A DNA stretch of 64,000 bases from Nonomuraea sp. SYSU D8015 (GTDB taxonomy: Bacteria > Actinomycetota > Actinomycetes > Streptosporangiales > Streptosporangiaceae). The stretch spans positions 992,001 to 1,056,000 of the forward strand of contig NZ_VJYI01000001.1 of NCBI RefSeq assembly GCF_008065375.1, written 5' to 3'. Within the stretch, counting starts at the first letter, position 1, and every line of letters begins with the position of its first letter. Position numbers and translations under genes: made by a program. The notes under the pieces were generated by a model. That model was given only the letters and a program-made list of their open reading frames with translations, was not told where the DNA came from and ran no database searches. This document shows positions 17,341-25,594 of this stretch, piece after piece.

Positions 17341-17360
17341 GATAGCACTGGATTGCTATC
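17341..17360. promoter_or_regulatory. Candidate TetR operator 2 (aldo/keto reductase promoter)
   Basis: GATAGCA-CTGGAT-TGCTATC is a perfect 7-6-7 palindrome 42 bases upstream of the reductase start. A further half-site, GCTAACA, lies at 17326-17332. Same architecture as the site in front of the TetR gene. Confidence 0.68.
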
Positions 17361-17375
17361 AGCGCTACCAAGAAT

Positions 17376-17690
17376 CTGATGTCATCGATAGCTCGGGGGA
17401 CGGCGTGCTCGCGGATGGCCCGGGCGACGTCCCTGGGGATGCGTCAGTTGGGGGTGATGGCCCGCCCCGGCGACGACCGTCACGGCGGCTCGCGGGAGTG
17501 CGTCCAGCAGGGCCTGTCCCTCGATGGTGAGCGGATCACGGGAGCCCACGATCACGTGCGCGTGCCCCGGGTATCGCCGCAGCTGAGCTCGGAGGTCCTC
17601 GCGCCACCCCGGCCTCGCGGCGTCGGCCAGGAGCCGGGCGGCGGTGGCCGCGACCGTGCCGGGCGAAGATCCGCCACGCTCGAGCGGGGC
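17376..17690 (-). pseudogene. Alpha/beta hydrolase C-terminal remnant, frameshifted
   Basis: No intact gene occupies the stretch from 17361 to 17729, but the minus strand translates to the C-terminal third of an alpha/beta hydrolase: ARPGWREDLRAQLRRYPG, then VIVGSRDPLTIEG with the acid Asp, and VVAGAGHHPQLTHPQ with the catalytic His. Directly after THPQ one extra G shifts the frame; the shifted frame gives DVARAIREHAV, the expected ending. No start codon or N-terminal part (nucleophile elbow) remains. It is a decayed fragment downstream of the second TetR gene. Confidence 0.6.
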
Positions 17691-17729
17691 GCGCCCGCGT
17701 GGTCGCGGCGCCTTCGCTGTGGGCGTCCG

Positions 17730-18326
17730 TCAGGGGCGGACGATCGGCGGCAGCAGCCCGTCCAGGAGGCGCTGGAGGTTTTCGGCGAACCAGTCGCCGG
17801 GCGGGCCGGGAGGCGCGGCCTGCGCGACGGCGGCGAGCGTGGGGTAGGCGTCAGGGTCGGCGTCGCGGATCATCTGGCGGGCGAAGGTGTCGTCCGGGAT
17901 GTCCATGTGGGCGTCGAGGAGTTCGCCGACGGTGTAGTGCCACAGCAACGCGTAGGCCACACGGCTGTCGCGCAGGGTGAGCCCGGCGCGGCGGAGGGCG
18001 GCGAACAGGCGCTCCAGGGCAGGCATGATCGCAGGCCCGGCGAGCTTGTCGGTGACGATCAGGCTGATGGCCCAGGAATCGCGGTGCAGGGCGTCGTGGA
18101 TCGCGGTGAGCACGGCGGTGATCTCGGCGCGCGGGTCGCCCGCCGGCGGCGGGAGCCGGATTTCGCGGGCGACCTGGTCGAGCATGGCGACCATCAGCGC
18201 CTGCCGGTCGGGGATGTGGCGGTACAACGACATCGGCGCCGTGCCGAGCTCGTCCGCCAGGCGCCGCATCGTCACCGCCTGCAGGCCGTAGCCGCGCACC
18301 AGCCTCATGGCATGCTCGACGATCAT
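17730..18326 (-). CDS. TetR family regulator with TetR_C-type ligand domain, 198 aa
   Basis: The DNA-binding domain (LQAVTMRRLADELGTAPMSL with YRHIPDRQAL) and the C-terminal domain resemble the tetracycline-repressor C-terminal class. ATG 18326 is the only standard start in frame, although the frame is open for another 30 codons and an N-terminal TRQPRRRLTER extension typical of the family precedes it, so a non-standard start is possible. It lies 98 bases downstream of the ABC transporter pair, transcribed the same way, and may control that pair or the decayed hydrolase after it. Confidence 0.85.
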   Translation of the reverse strand: MIVEHAMRLVRGYGLQAVTMRRLADELGTAPMSLYRHIPDRQALMVAMLDQVAREIRLPPPAGDPRAEITAVLTAIHDALHRDSWAISLIVTDKLAGPAIMPALERLFAALRRAGLTLRDSRVAYALLWHYTVGELLDAHMDIPDDTFARQMIRDADPDAYPTLAAVAQAAPPGPPGDWFAENLQRLLDGLLPPIVRP

Positions 18327-18424
18327 GCGCTCGGTGAGCCGGCGGCGCGGCTGGCGGGTGACGATGGCGGAGTCCTTCCTGGCCGTGCCCGTCCTCTTCC
18401 CGCGACCCTATCGGTGGCCGCGTC

Positions 18425-20170
18425 TCACGTGGTGGAGGAGGGGACGCGCCAGCGTCGCGCGCGCGTCTGGGCGGCCCACATCGCGGCATAGCGGCCGCCG
18501 GAGGCGATCAGCTCCGCGTGCGTGCCGCGTTCGGTGATCCGGCCGTCGTCGAGGACCAGGATCTGGTCGGCGCCGGCCACCGTGGTGAGGCGATGCGCGA
18601 CGACCAGCACGGTCTTGTCCGCGACCAGCGCGTCGATGGCGTTCTGGACGGCCACCTCGCTCTCGGTGTCCAGGGCCGCGGTGGGCTCGTCCAGCAGCAC
18701 GACGGGGGCGTCCTTGAGGATCGCGCGGGCGATGGAGATGCGCTGGCGCTCGCCCCCGGACAACGATCCGCCGATCTCGCCGACGCGGGTGTCGTAGCCG
18801 TCGGGCAGGCGCGAGACGAAGTCGTGGACGTTGGCCGCGCGCGCCGCCGCCTCCACCTCCTCGTCGGTGGCGTCGGGGCGGGCCATGGCGATGTTGGCGC
18901 GAATGGTGTCGTCGAACAGGTAGACGTCCTGGAACACCACCGAGACGTGCCGGTAGATCTCGGCGGGGTCCAGGTCGCGCAGGTCCAGGCCGCCGATCCG
19001 CACCGTGCCGGAGCCCGGGTCGGCGTAGCGGGTGAGGAGCCGGGTGATCGTGGTCTTGCCCGATCCGGACGGGCCGACCAGCGCGGTCAGGCTGCGCTCG
19101 GGCGCGGTGAACGACACCCCGCGCAGCACGGGCGTCTCGCCGTACGAGAAGGAGACCTCCTCGAAGGCCAGGTCGAAGCGGTCGATCCGGGCATCGGGCG
19201 CGCCGGCGGGCAGCGGGCGGCTGCCGAGCACCTCACCCACGCGCTCCAGGGCGGCGTCGGTCATCTCGAACACCTGCGACATCGACGAGGCGGTGGCCAG
19301 CGGCTCGGCGAAGCGCACCGCGCCTGCCGCCACCGCCAGCAGCAGGGCGGGGGAGAGGTCGAGGCCGAGCACCAGCGCCGCCCCCACCGCCACCATGGCC
19401 ACCAGGCACAGCTGCACCACGCTGGAGGCCAGTACGCCCGGCCAGGTCACCCGGTTCTGCATGGCGCTCATCGCCTCGCCCTGCGCGCGCAGCGCGTCGG
19501 TCAGCCGGCTGGACTGCCGGCCCGCCTGGCCGGTGGCCTTGAGCACCGCAAGTCCCTGGACGTACTCGACGATGCGGTCGGCCGCGCGGGCGTCGGCGGC
19601 GTCGATCCCGCGGAAGCCGGAGCCGGAGGCCCGCTGGATGCGGCGGACGAAGAACACCGCGAACGGGACGGAGACGGCCAGCACCAGCCCGAGCCGCCAA
19701 TCCACCACCGCGATGATCACTCCGAGCACGGCGGGCACCGTGATCAGCTGCGTGAACAGCAGGCCGATGGTGGACACGCCCATCGTGGCGTTGGCGACGT
19801 TGCCGCCCACGACGGTGGTCAGGTCTCCGGCGGCGCGCCGTTCCAGCTCGGGCTGGGGCATGGTGCGAAGCTTCTCGCCGAGCCGCAGCCGCGCCTCGGC
19901 GAGCACGTCGGCCCACTTGGTGTACTGGAAGCGCAGCTCGTACAGGCGCAGCGCGGTCTCGGCCACGTAGCAGGCCGCGAACGCGCCGAACCAGCCCCAC
20001 GCCGCGGCCTCGTCGACCTGGGGGCGGGTCAGCTCGTACAGCAGCGGGATCAGCGTCGCGTACGCCGCGGCCTGGACGACCGAGGCGGCCAGCGAGGACT
20101 GCAGGCAGCGCACGTATTCGCGCCGGTAGCCGCCCGCGGCCAGCATCATGAGGCGCAGGATCCTCCTCAT
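18425..20170 (-). CDS. ABC exporter-type half transporter (IrtB/YbtQ-like), 581 aa
   Basis: A transmembrane domain with about six helices (residues 20-300) is followed by a nucleotide-binding domain: Walker A GPSGSGKTT, signature LSGGERQR, Walker B VVLLDEPT and switch VVAHRLTT. ATG 20170 overlaps the stop of the partner gene as ATGA, so the two are translated together and probably form a heterodimer. Exporter-fold pairs of this kind (IrtAB, YbtPQ) import ferric siderophores, and the iron box upstream supports an iron role. A drug exporter would be the alternative. Confidence 0.9.
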   Translation of the reverse strand: MRRILRLMMLAAGGYRREYVRCLQSSLAASVVQAAAYATLIPLLYELTRPQVDEAAAWGWFGAFAACYVAETALRLYELRFQYTKWADVLAEARLRLGEKLRTMPQPELERRAAGDLTTVVGGNVANATMGVSTIGLLFTQLITVPAVLGVIIAVVDWRLGLVLAVSVPFAVFFVRRIQRASGSGFRGIDAADARAADRIVEYVQGLAVLKATGQAGRQSSRLTDALRAQGEAMSAMQNRVTWPGVLASSVVQLCLVAMVAVGAALVLGLDLSPALLLAVAAGAVRFAEPLATASSMSQVFEMTDAALERVGEVLGSRPLPAGAPDARIDRFDLAFEEVSFSYGETPVLRGVSFTAPERSLTALVGPSGSGKTTITRLLTRYADPGSGTVRIGGLDLRDLDPAEIYRHVSVVFQDVYLFDDTIRANIAMARPDATDEEVEAAARAANVHDFVSRLPDGYDTRVGEIGGSLSGGERQRISIARAILKDAPVVLLDEPTAALDTESEVAVQNAIDALVADKTVLVVAHRLTTVAGADQILVLDDGRITERGTHAELIASGGRYAAMWAAQTRARRWRVPSSTT

Positions 20171-21966
20171 CGGGTCACCGCCTTGTCTCCTGAGCCCAGC
20201 GCCCAGGTCCGGGCGCGCTGGTGGTGCTCCCACAGCCGCGCGTACCGGCCGCCGGCGTCGAGGAGCTGCTGGTGGGTGCCGCGCTCGGCGACGTGGCCGG
20301 CGTCCAGGACGACGATCTGGTCGGCGTCCGCCACGGTGGACAGCCGGTGCGCGATCACCACCACGGTGCGGCCCCGGGTGAGCTCGGCGACGGCGTCCTG
20401 GATCGCTGCCTCGTTCTCCGGATCGGCGAACGCGGTCGCCTCGTCCAGGACGACGATCGGCGCCTCGGCCAGCATGGCCCGGGCGATGGTGATCCGCTGG
20501 CGCTGGCCGCCGGACAGCCGGGCGCCGCGTTCGCCGACGCGTGTGCCGTAGCCGTGCGGCAGCTCCGAGACGATGAAGTCGTGGGCCTGCGCGGCCCGCG
20601 CCGCCGCCTCCACCTCGGCGTCGCTCGCCTCGGGGCGGGCGAGCCGGATGTTGGCGGCGATGGTGTCCTCCAGCAGGAACGGGTCCTGGAAGACCATCGA
20701 GACGTGCCGCAGCAGCACCTCGGAGGGGATCCGGCGGACATCGGCCCCGCCGACCAGGATCTCCCCTTCGGTGACGTCCCAGAACCGGGGGATCAGCCGG
20801 GCGACGGTCGACTTGCCCGACCCCGACGACCCGACCAGCGCGCACACCGTTCCGGCGGGGATGTCCAGGTCGACGCCGTCCAGCGCCGGGCGGCCCCCGT
20901 CATAGGAGAAGCGGACGTTCCTGAACCGGATGGACCCGTCCGCGGGCCGCTCGGGCCGCTCGGGCTCGGGCAGCGGCGGGATGGCCAGCAGGGCGGCGAT
21001 CCTGGCGGCCCCGGCCTTTGAATCGTTGAGGTGATGGGCCAGCCACATCAAGGGCATGATCGACTCGATCGGCAGGGTGCCGATGACCAGCGCGACGACC
21101 AGCGTCCCCGGCGACATCGAGCCGGCCGCGGTCAGCCAGACGCCGGCCGCCAGGATGATCACCAGGGCGGGGAGCGGGGCCATCATCGCCCGGGAAAAGA
21201 TCATCGCGCCTCGGCTGCTGTCCTGCCAGGCGGCGGTCGCCTTGGTGAACGCGTGCACCCGGGCGGCGAAGCGGCGGAACGAGGACGTGCCGTCGTCGAA
21301 GGTCCGCACCACCGGCATGCCCTGAACGAACTCCACCACGGCGGCGTTGATCGCCTCGTTGGCCTCGTCGTAGGCGCGGCGGGTCTCGGCGTAGTCGCGA
21401 TTCGCCAGCCGCATGCCGATCATCACGATCGGCCCGAGCGCCAGCACGGCGAGCAGCAGCCGCCAGTCCAGCAGGCCGAGGGCGACCAGCGCGGCCACCG
21501 GCTGAGCGAGGGTGAAGCCGACCAGCGGCACCGAGTCGGCGACGGCGACGTGCAGCGCGCGGACGTCGTCCTGCACCACCTTCTTGACCGCTCCTGAGCC
21601 GAGCCGCTGCGCCTCGCCGAGCGGGATCCGCGCGAGGTGCTCGGCCAGCCGGGCGCGCAGCTCGACCTCCAGGTCGAAGGAGGCGAGGTGGGAGAGGCGG
21701 AACGACAGCGCCCGCAGCCCGAATCTGGCCAGCAGCCCGGCCAGTGCCCCGCCCAGCAGCCAGAACACCGTGGGGGCTGCCGGCTGAGGCTCCAGCAGCT
21801 CCCGCAGCGCCAGCGCGACCAGCGCGAACCCGGTCACGCCGAGGACGGCCGCCGCGACGGCCACCGCGATCGCGGCGACCAGCCGGTCCCGCACCGGCTC
21901 CATCACGGCGATCAGTGCCCGCCCGGGATCCGGGCCGGTGACCGGCGGTGAGATCGTGGCCGACAT
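20167..21966 (-). CDS. ABC exporter-type half transporter (IrtA/YbtP-like), 599 aa
   Basis: First gene of the ABC pair. Six hydrophobic segments between about 30 and 310, then Walker A GSSGSGKST, signature LSGGQRQR, Walker B IVVLDEAT. The signature Glu and switch His are present, so both sites of the heterodimer look active. I chose ATG 21966 (AAGGAG 6 bases upstream) over a start 33 bases earlier without a good ribosome-binding site. No siderophore-interaction domain is fused to it, unlike mycobacterial IrtA. A 19-base iron box at 22048-22066 lies about 80 bases upstream. Confidence 0.9.
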   Translation of the reverse strand: MSATISPPVTGPDPGRALIAVMEPVRDRLVAAIAVAVAAAVLGVTGFALVALALRELLEPQPAAPTVFWLLGGALAGLLARFGLRALSFRLSHLASFDLEVELRARLAEHLARIPLGEAQRLGSGAVKKVVQDDVRALHVAVADSVPLVGFTLAQPVAALVALGLLDWRLLLAVLALGPIVMIGMRLANRDYAETRRAYDEANEAINAAVVEFVQGMPVVRTFDDGTSSFRRFAARVHAFTKATAAWQDSSRGAMIFSRAMMAPLPALVIILAAGVWLTAAGSMSPGTLVVALVIGTLPIESIMPLMWLAHHLNDSKAGAARIAALLAIPPLPEPERPERPADGSIRFRNVRFSYDGGRPALDGVDLDIPAGTVCALVGSSGSGKSTVARLIPRFWDVTEGEILVGGADVRRIPSEVLLRHVSMVFQDPFLLEDTIAANIRLARPEASDAEVEAAARAAQAHDFIVSELPHGYGTRVGERGARLSGGQRQRITIARAMLAEAPIVVLDEATAFADPENEAAIQDAVAELTRGRTVVVIAHRLSTVADADQIVVLDAGHVAERGTHQQLLDAGGRYARLWEHHQRARTWALGSGDKAVTR

Positions 21967-22047
21967 CACTGACTCCTTGGCGATGCGTACGCCGTACAAG
22001 ACGGAATGAGTCTGAAGACGCGAGCTGACGACGATTATCGCCCTCGT

Positions 22048-22066
22048 CTGGCTTAGGCGAGCCTAA
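22048..22066 (-). promoter_or_regulatory. Candidate iron box (DmdR/IdeR operator)
   Basis: CTGGCTTAGGCGAGCCTAA matches 14 of 19 positions of the actinobacterial iron-box consensus TTAGGTTAGGCTAACCTAA and has the diagnostic TTAGGC...GCCTAA symmetry. It lies in the promoter of the siderophore-type ABC pair. Expected effect: repression when iron is plentiful. Confidence 0.65.
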
Positions 22067-22117
22067 CAGTATGCGTACATCGTTAACAAGGGAACGTGTG
22101 ACAGGCACCTCAATCGG

Positions 22118-22127
22118 CACATATGTG
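22118..22127. promoter_or_regulatory. CACATATGTG palindrome upstream of the binding-protein gene
   Basis: A perfect 10-base palindrome about 100 bases before the solute-binding lipoprotein gene. The surrounding 147-base gap is unusually AT-rich for this window and must hold that gene's promoter. Function as an operator is only suggested. Confidence 0.3.
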
Positions 22128-22227
22128 GGCGATATGGACATAGCCATACGAACGCTCGAGGTCCGCTTTACGCCGCTTATGGCACGCTCCATGGATTGGG
22201 CAGCCGAGAGATCGGATTGAGGTCACC

Positions 22228-23082
22228 ATGCAGATGCGTCGAGCAGGGGCGGTGCTCGCCTCCGCGACCATGGCGCTTGCCCTGTCCGCATGTGATGACG
22301 CAGGCGGCTCCAGTGTCGTGGAGAAGATCAGGAACAACGGGGAGGTGTCGATCGGCACGAAGTGGGACCAGCCGAACCTGAGCCTGAAGGACGGGGACGG
22401 CGATCCCGAGGGCTTCGACGTGGACGTCGCCGAATACATCGTGAAAGAGCTCGCCGGCGGCCGGAAGGTCACGATCACGTGGCGGGAGTCGCGGCAGGCG
22501 AACCGCGAGGCACTGCTCCAGAACGGCACCGTGGACATGGTCGTCGCGTCGTACTCCATCACCGCCGCACGCAAGAACTACGTGACCTTCGCCGGACCGT
22601 ACGTCGTCGCCCACCAGGACACCATGGTGCGCGCCGACGCCTCCGACATCACCACGGCGACCGACCTGAAGCACAAGCGCATCTGCCAGGTGCCGGGCTC
22701 CAACTCCTACAAGCGCATCACCGAGTCGCCCCCGGACGGCCAGCTCGGCCTGCCCGCCCGGCTGGTCGCCGCGAACGACTACCCAGAGTGCGTGAAGAAG
22801 CTCCTCGACGGCGAGCTCGACGCGGTGACGACCGATGACATGATGCTCGCCGGCCTCTCCAGCCACGACCCGGACCAGTACAAGCTGCTGAACGACCCGT
22901 TCACTGACGAGCGGTACGGGGTTGGGCTGAAGAAGGGCGACGAAGCCACGTGCGAGGCGGTCAACCGGGCGGTCGCGAAGATGTGGCAGGACGGCACGGC
23001 CGCGAAGCTGCTGCGGAAGTGGTTCGGCGAGACCGGCCTCACCCTCCCCACGAAGCCGCCACCGGCCGAGAAGTGCGGTTGA
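22228..23082 (+). CDS. Amino-acid ABC transporter substrate-binding lipoprotein (GluB-like), 284 aa
   Basis: A family 3 solute-binding protein. The signal sequence ends in the lipobox LSAC, so it should be a lipoprotein on the outer face of the membrane. The domain from about 40 to 275 contains FDVDVAEYIVKELAGG, the ligand-pocket arrangement R-x-x-N-R-E-A-L-L and TTDDMMLAGL, as in glutamate/glutamine binders. ATG with GAGG just upstream. No permease or ATPase gene adjoins it, so it is an orphan binding protein or a sensor for a system elsewhere. Confidence 0.9.
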   Translation: MQMRRAGAVLASATMALALSACDDAGGSSVVEKIRNNGEVSIGTKWDQPNLSLKDGDGDPEGFDVDVAEYIVKELAGGRKVTITWRESRQANREALLQNGTVDMVVASYSITAARKNYVTFAGPYVVAHQDTMVRADASDITTATDLKHKRICQVPGSNSYKRITESPPDGQLGLPARLVAANDYPECVKKLLDGELDAVTTDDMMLAGLSSHDPDQYKLLNDPFTDERYGVGLKKGDEATCEAVNRAVAKMWQDGTAAKLLRKWFGETGLTLPTKPPPAEKCG

Positions 23083-23089
23083 GGCTCGA

Positions 23090-23659
23090 CTACGAAGCCC
23101 GGCGCCCTTGCAGCCGGCGGGCCAGATCGGTGGCGGCCTCCTGGGTGAAGTTTCCGGTGATCTCGAGCTCGTCACCAGGGATCGGCTGCGTGAGCGTCGG
23201 CGCGGTCAGCACCTTGCCCTCCACCACGATCGCCAGCCGGTTGCGCGGGGGAGGCTGCTGGTGCAGGCCGGCGGTCAGGCGGTGGAACGCGTCCGCGTCC
23301 GCCTTCTCCAGGCGCACCTGCACCGTCCACTCCGTGTCGCCGGTCCGGATCCCGGCCTGGGCGTCGCCCACCCGCCGCACCGTGAGGCCCTCTGCGAGCC
23401 GGTAGCACGCCGTCCCGTCGGTGGCCGTCAGCGTGCCGCTCGCGCAGGGCGGCGAGCTCTCCTCCAGCACCGGCTGCAGGCTGAACGGCACCGGATCGGT
23501 CACCGGCTCCTCCCGCTCCCCGGTCTTCACCGCGACGACGGCCACCGCGGCGACGAACAGCAGGGAGAGCACGACGGAACCGGCCACCACCGCCACGACG
23601 AGCCACTTGAGCGAGGACCGCCGGGGCGGGGGAGGGGGCGGGGAGTAGGGAGAGGCCAT
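23090..23659 (-). CDS. Membrane-anchored SecD P1-head-like protein, 189 aa
   Basis: Pro-rich cytoplasmic N-terminus (PYSPPPPPPRRSS), one transmembrane helix about 20-45, then an external domain. The C-terminal half, with RLAIVVEGKVLTAPTLTQPI and ITGNFTQEAATDLARRL, matches the P1 head subdomain of SecD (the A-I-V-L-D-G-K-V and F-T-x-E-A-x-x-L-A motifs). The remaining SecD channel is absent. ATG 23659 chosen because GGAG lies just upstream; an earlier GTG lacks one. Its stop is 8 bases from the convergent binding-protein gene. Role unknown; the fold may bind peptides or partner proteins. Confidence 0.75.
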   Translation of the reverse strand: MASPYSPPPPPPRRSSLKWLVVAVVAGSVVLSLLFVAAVAVVAVKTGEREEPVTDPVPFSLQPVLEESSPPCASGTLTATDGTACYRLAEGLTVRRVGDAQAGIRTGDTEWTVQVRLEKADADAFHRLTAGLHQQPPPRNRLAIVVEGKVLTAPTLTQPIPGDELEITGNFTQEAATDLARRLQGRRAS

Positions 23660-24064
23660 TCCAGCTCCGGAAGATCGGGAACGCGTCCGCACTACAGCAT
23701 CCACCACCGCGGCCCGTTCCGGGGAGATGCCTTGGCTGCTTGCCGTCTCCCGGTGAAGTCGCCTCGCCGCGGCTGCGGAGGGCTCGTTCGCCCCCGGGCC
23801 GCGGACGCTTGATCCCGTCCTCCGGCTTCCCGCGTCCCGGCAACGGGGCGGACGCCGGGGCGCGGATCTAGGCCGCCCTCCTCGTGGCGGGACCGGGGAC
23901 CGGGCTCCCGGTCACCGCCGCCCAGTGATCCGCGTGGCCCCCGGTCCGCGCCAGGAGCGAAGATTCTGTGCATTCAACCTGCGTAACCGTATTTTTCGAC
24001 GAATCTCCCTAAGTTAGCGGCGAGCGGGATGACCGTGATCTTCTGATCGCCGGAGGGAGACGGG
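23660..24064. other. 405-base intergenic region
   Basis: No credible coding frame, hairpin terminator or conserved motif seen. The last 80 bases are AT-richer (around GTAACCGTATTTTTCGACG) and probably hold the promoter of the histidine kinase gene. A response regulator would be expected here and is absent, and I see no remnant of one. Confidence 0.4.
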
Positions 24065-25429
24065 GTGAAGACACGGTTGCGCCGGTCGCTGCGGACGCGG
24101 CTGGCCCTGCTCGCCGGCATCGCCATGCTGCTGCTGAACATCGTCATCAGCGCGCTCGTGCTGTATGGCATCCGGGACGATGCCCGCGACGTCCGGTCGC
24201 TCGAGGTGTCCGGCAAGGCCACGCGTGTGCTCATCCAGGTCAAGAAGAACCGCTTGCCCCCAGTGCTGGACCCGAACGGCCTCGACGGCATACAGGTGGT
24301 CGACGCGGCCGGGCGTCCGGTCGCCTGGACGCCGAGCCTGGCCGGCAAGCCCCGCCAGACGGCGGCCCTGTCCCATCCGGAGCGGGCCAACACCGTCGCG
24401 GAGCTCTGCGACCTGCCCGCGTTCCCCGGCCGGTGCCAGATCGTGGTCGCCTTGCGCGCGTACCAGCCGGACGGCACCTGGGTCATCTACGCCTTCGCCC
24501 CGGCGGTGCCCTGGTACGTCAGCCCGCAGGTGATCGCTTTCGAGATCTGCGTGACGGCGGGGCTGGTCGCGCTGACCTGGTTCGGCGTGTCGCGGGTCGT
24601 GGCCAGGACCCTCGCGCCCGTCAGCAGCATCACCACGCGGCTGGCCGAGATCACCACGGGCGGCGGCGGGATGCGCGTCCCCGTGCCGGAGACCGACGAC
24701 GAGATCAGGGCCCTGGCCGAGACCGCCAACCAGACGCTGGAGCGGCTGGAGACGGCGATGCGGAAGCAGGAGGCCGCGATGGAGCAGCAGCGCAGGTTCA
24801 CCGGCGACGCCTCCCATGACCTGCGCAGCCCGATCACCGCGATGCGGGCCCAGGTCGAGGAGGCCCTGCTCCACCCCGAGGAGACCGACTGGCGGGAGAC
24901 GGGCGCCGAGGTGCTCGCCAGCCTGGACCGGCTCCAGGCGATCGTCGACGACCTGCTCACGCTGACCAAGCTGGACGCGGGCGCCCCGAGCCCCCGCGAG
25001 CCCGTGGACCTGCGCGAACTGGTCGTCACCGAGACCGCCAGGCCGCGTGCCAAGCGCGTCGTCACCATCCTGCACGAGGGCGTGGTGGTCATGGGCGATC
25101 GGCTGCAACTGGCCCGCCTGCTGACGAACCTGCTGGACAACGCCGAGCGGCACGCCGAGACGCGGATCGTCGTGACGGTGCGGCAGCAGGACGGAACGGC
25201 CGTGCTGGAGGTGCTCGACGACGGCGCGGGCATCGCACCCGACCAGCGCGAAATCGTCTTCCAGCGCTTCACCCGCCTGGACGACTCGCGCAACCGCGAC
25301 GCCGGCGGCACCGGCCTCGGCCTGCCCATAGCCCGCGAGATCGCGATGGCCCACGGCGGCACCCTGACCATCGAGGACTCCGACGCCGGGGCGCGGTTCG
25401 TGCTCCGGATTCGCGGCCCGGGAGGCTGA
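24065..25429 (+). CDS. Orphan sensor histidine kinase, 454 aa
   Basis: A classical membrane-bound kinase. Transmembrane helix 1 at about 15-38, an external sensor domain to about 145, helix 2 to about 175, then HAMP, and a HisKA domain with GDASHDLRSPI (phospho-acceptor H251). The ATP-binding domain has the N box LLTNLLDNAERHA, G1 LDDGAGI, F box FQRFTRLD and G2 GGTGLGLPIA, so it should be active. GTG start behind GGAGGGAG. Such kinases nearly always sit next to an OmpR-type response regulator gene; none is found on either side, which is odd. Confidence 0.92.
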   Translation: MKTRLRRSLRTRLALLAGIAMLLLNIVISALVLYGIRDDARDVRSLEVSGKATRVLIQVKKNRLPPVLDPNGLDGIQVVDAAGRPVAWTPSLAGKPRQTAALSHPERANTVAELCDLPAFPGRCQIVVALRAYQPDGTWVIYAFAPAVPWYVSPQVIAFEICVTAGLVALTWFGVSRVVARTLAPVSSITTRLAEITTGGGGMRVPVPETDDEIRALAETANQTLERLETAMRKQEAAMEQQRRFTGDASHDLRSPITAMRAQVEEALLHPEETDWRETGAEVLASLDRLQAIVDDLLTLTKLDAGAPSPREPVDLRELVVTETARPRAKRVVTILHEGVVVMGDRLQLARLLTNLLDNAERHAETRIVVTVRQQDGTAVLEVLDDGAGIAPDQREIVFQRFTRLDDSRNRDAGGTGLGLPIAREIAMAHGGTLTIEDSDAGARFVLRIRGPGG

Positions 25430-25594
25430 CCCGTGCTGCCCGCTCTCGCCGCTGGTGACGTAAGCGGCCGGCCATGGGAGCGGCGGAGACGGGTCAACTC
25501 TCGACCCGCCGGTGCGAGCCATCGTCGGCGCTCCCTCGCCCCTGGCTATAACGGAGCGGCATCGAGCTTCGTCGTGACGGCCGGGGGACCCAAG

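Noticed and set aside
18518..20551. Long plus-strand open frames opposite the ABC transporter genes.
   Set aside because: Walker and signature motifs lie on the minus strand; the opposite frames translate to low-complexity Gly/Arg/Ala/His-rich sequence typical of GC-rich shadows.
23692..23973. A 93-codon minus-strand frame in the gap before the histidine kinase gene.
   Set aside because: Arg/Gly/Pro-rich with no signal, motif or ribosome-binding site; consistent with chance in GC-rich DNA.
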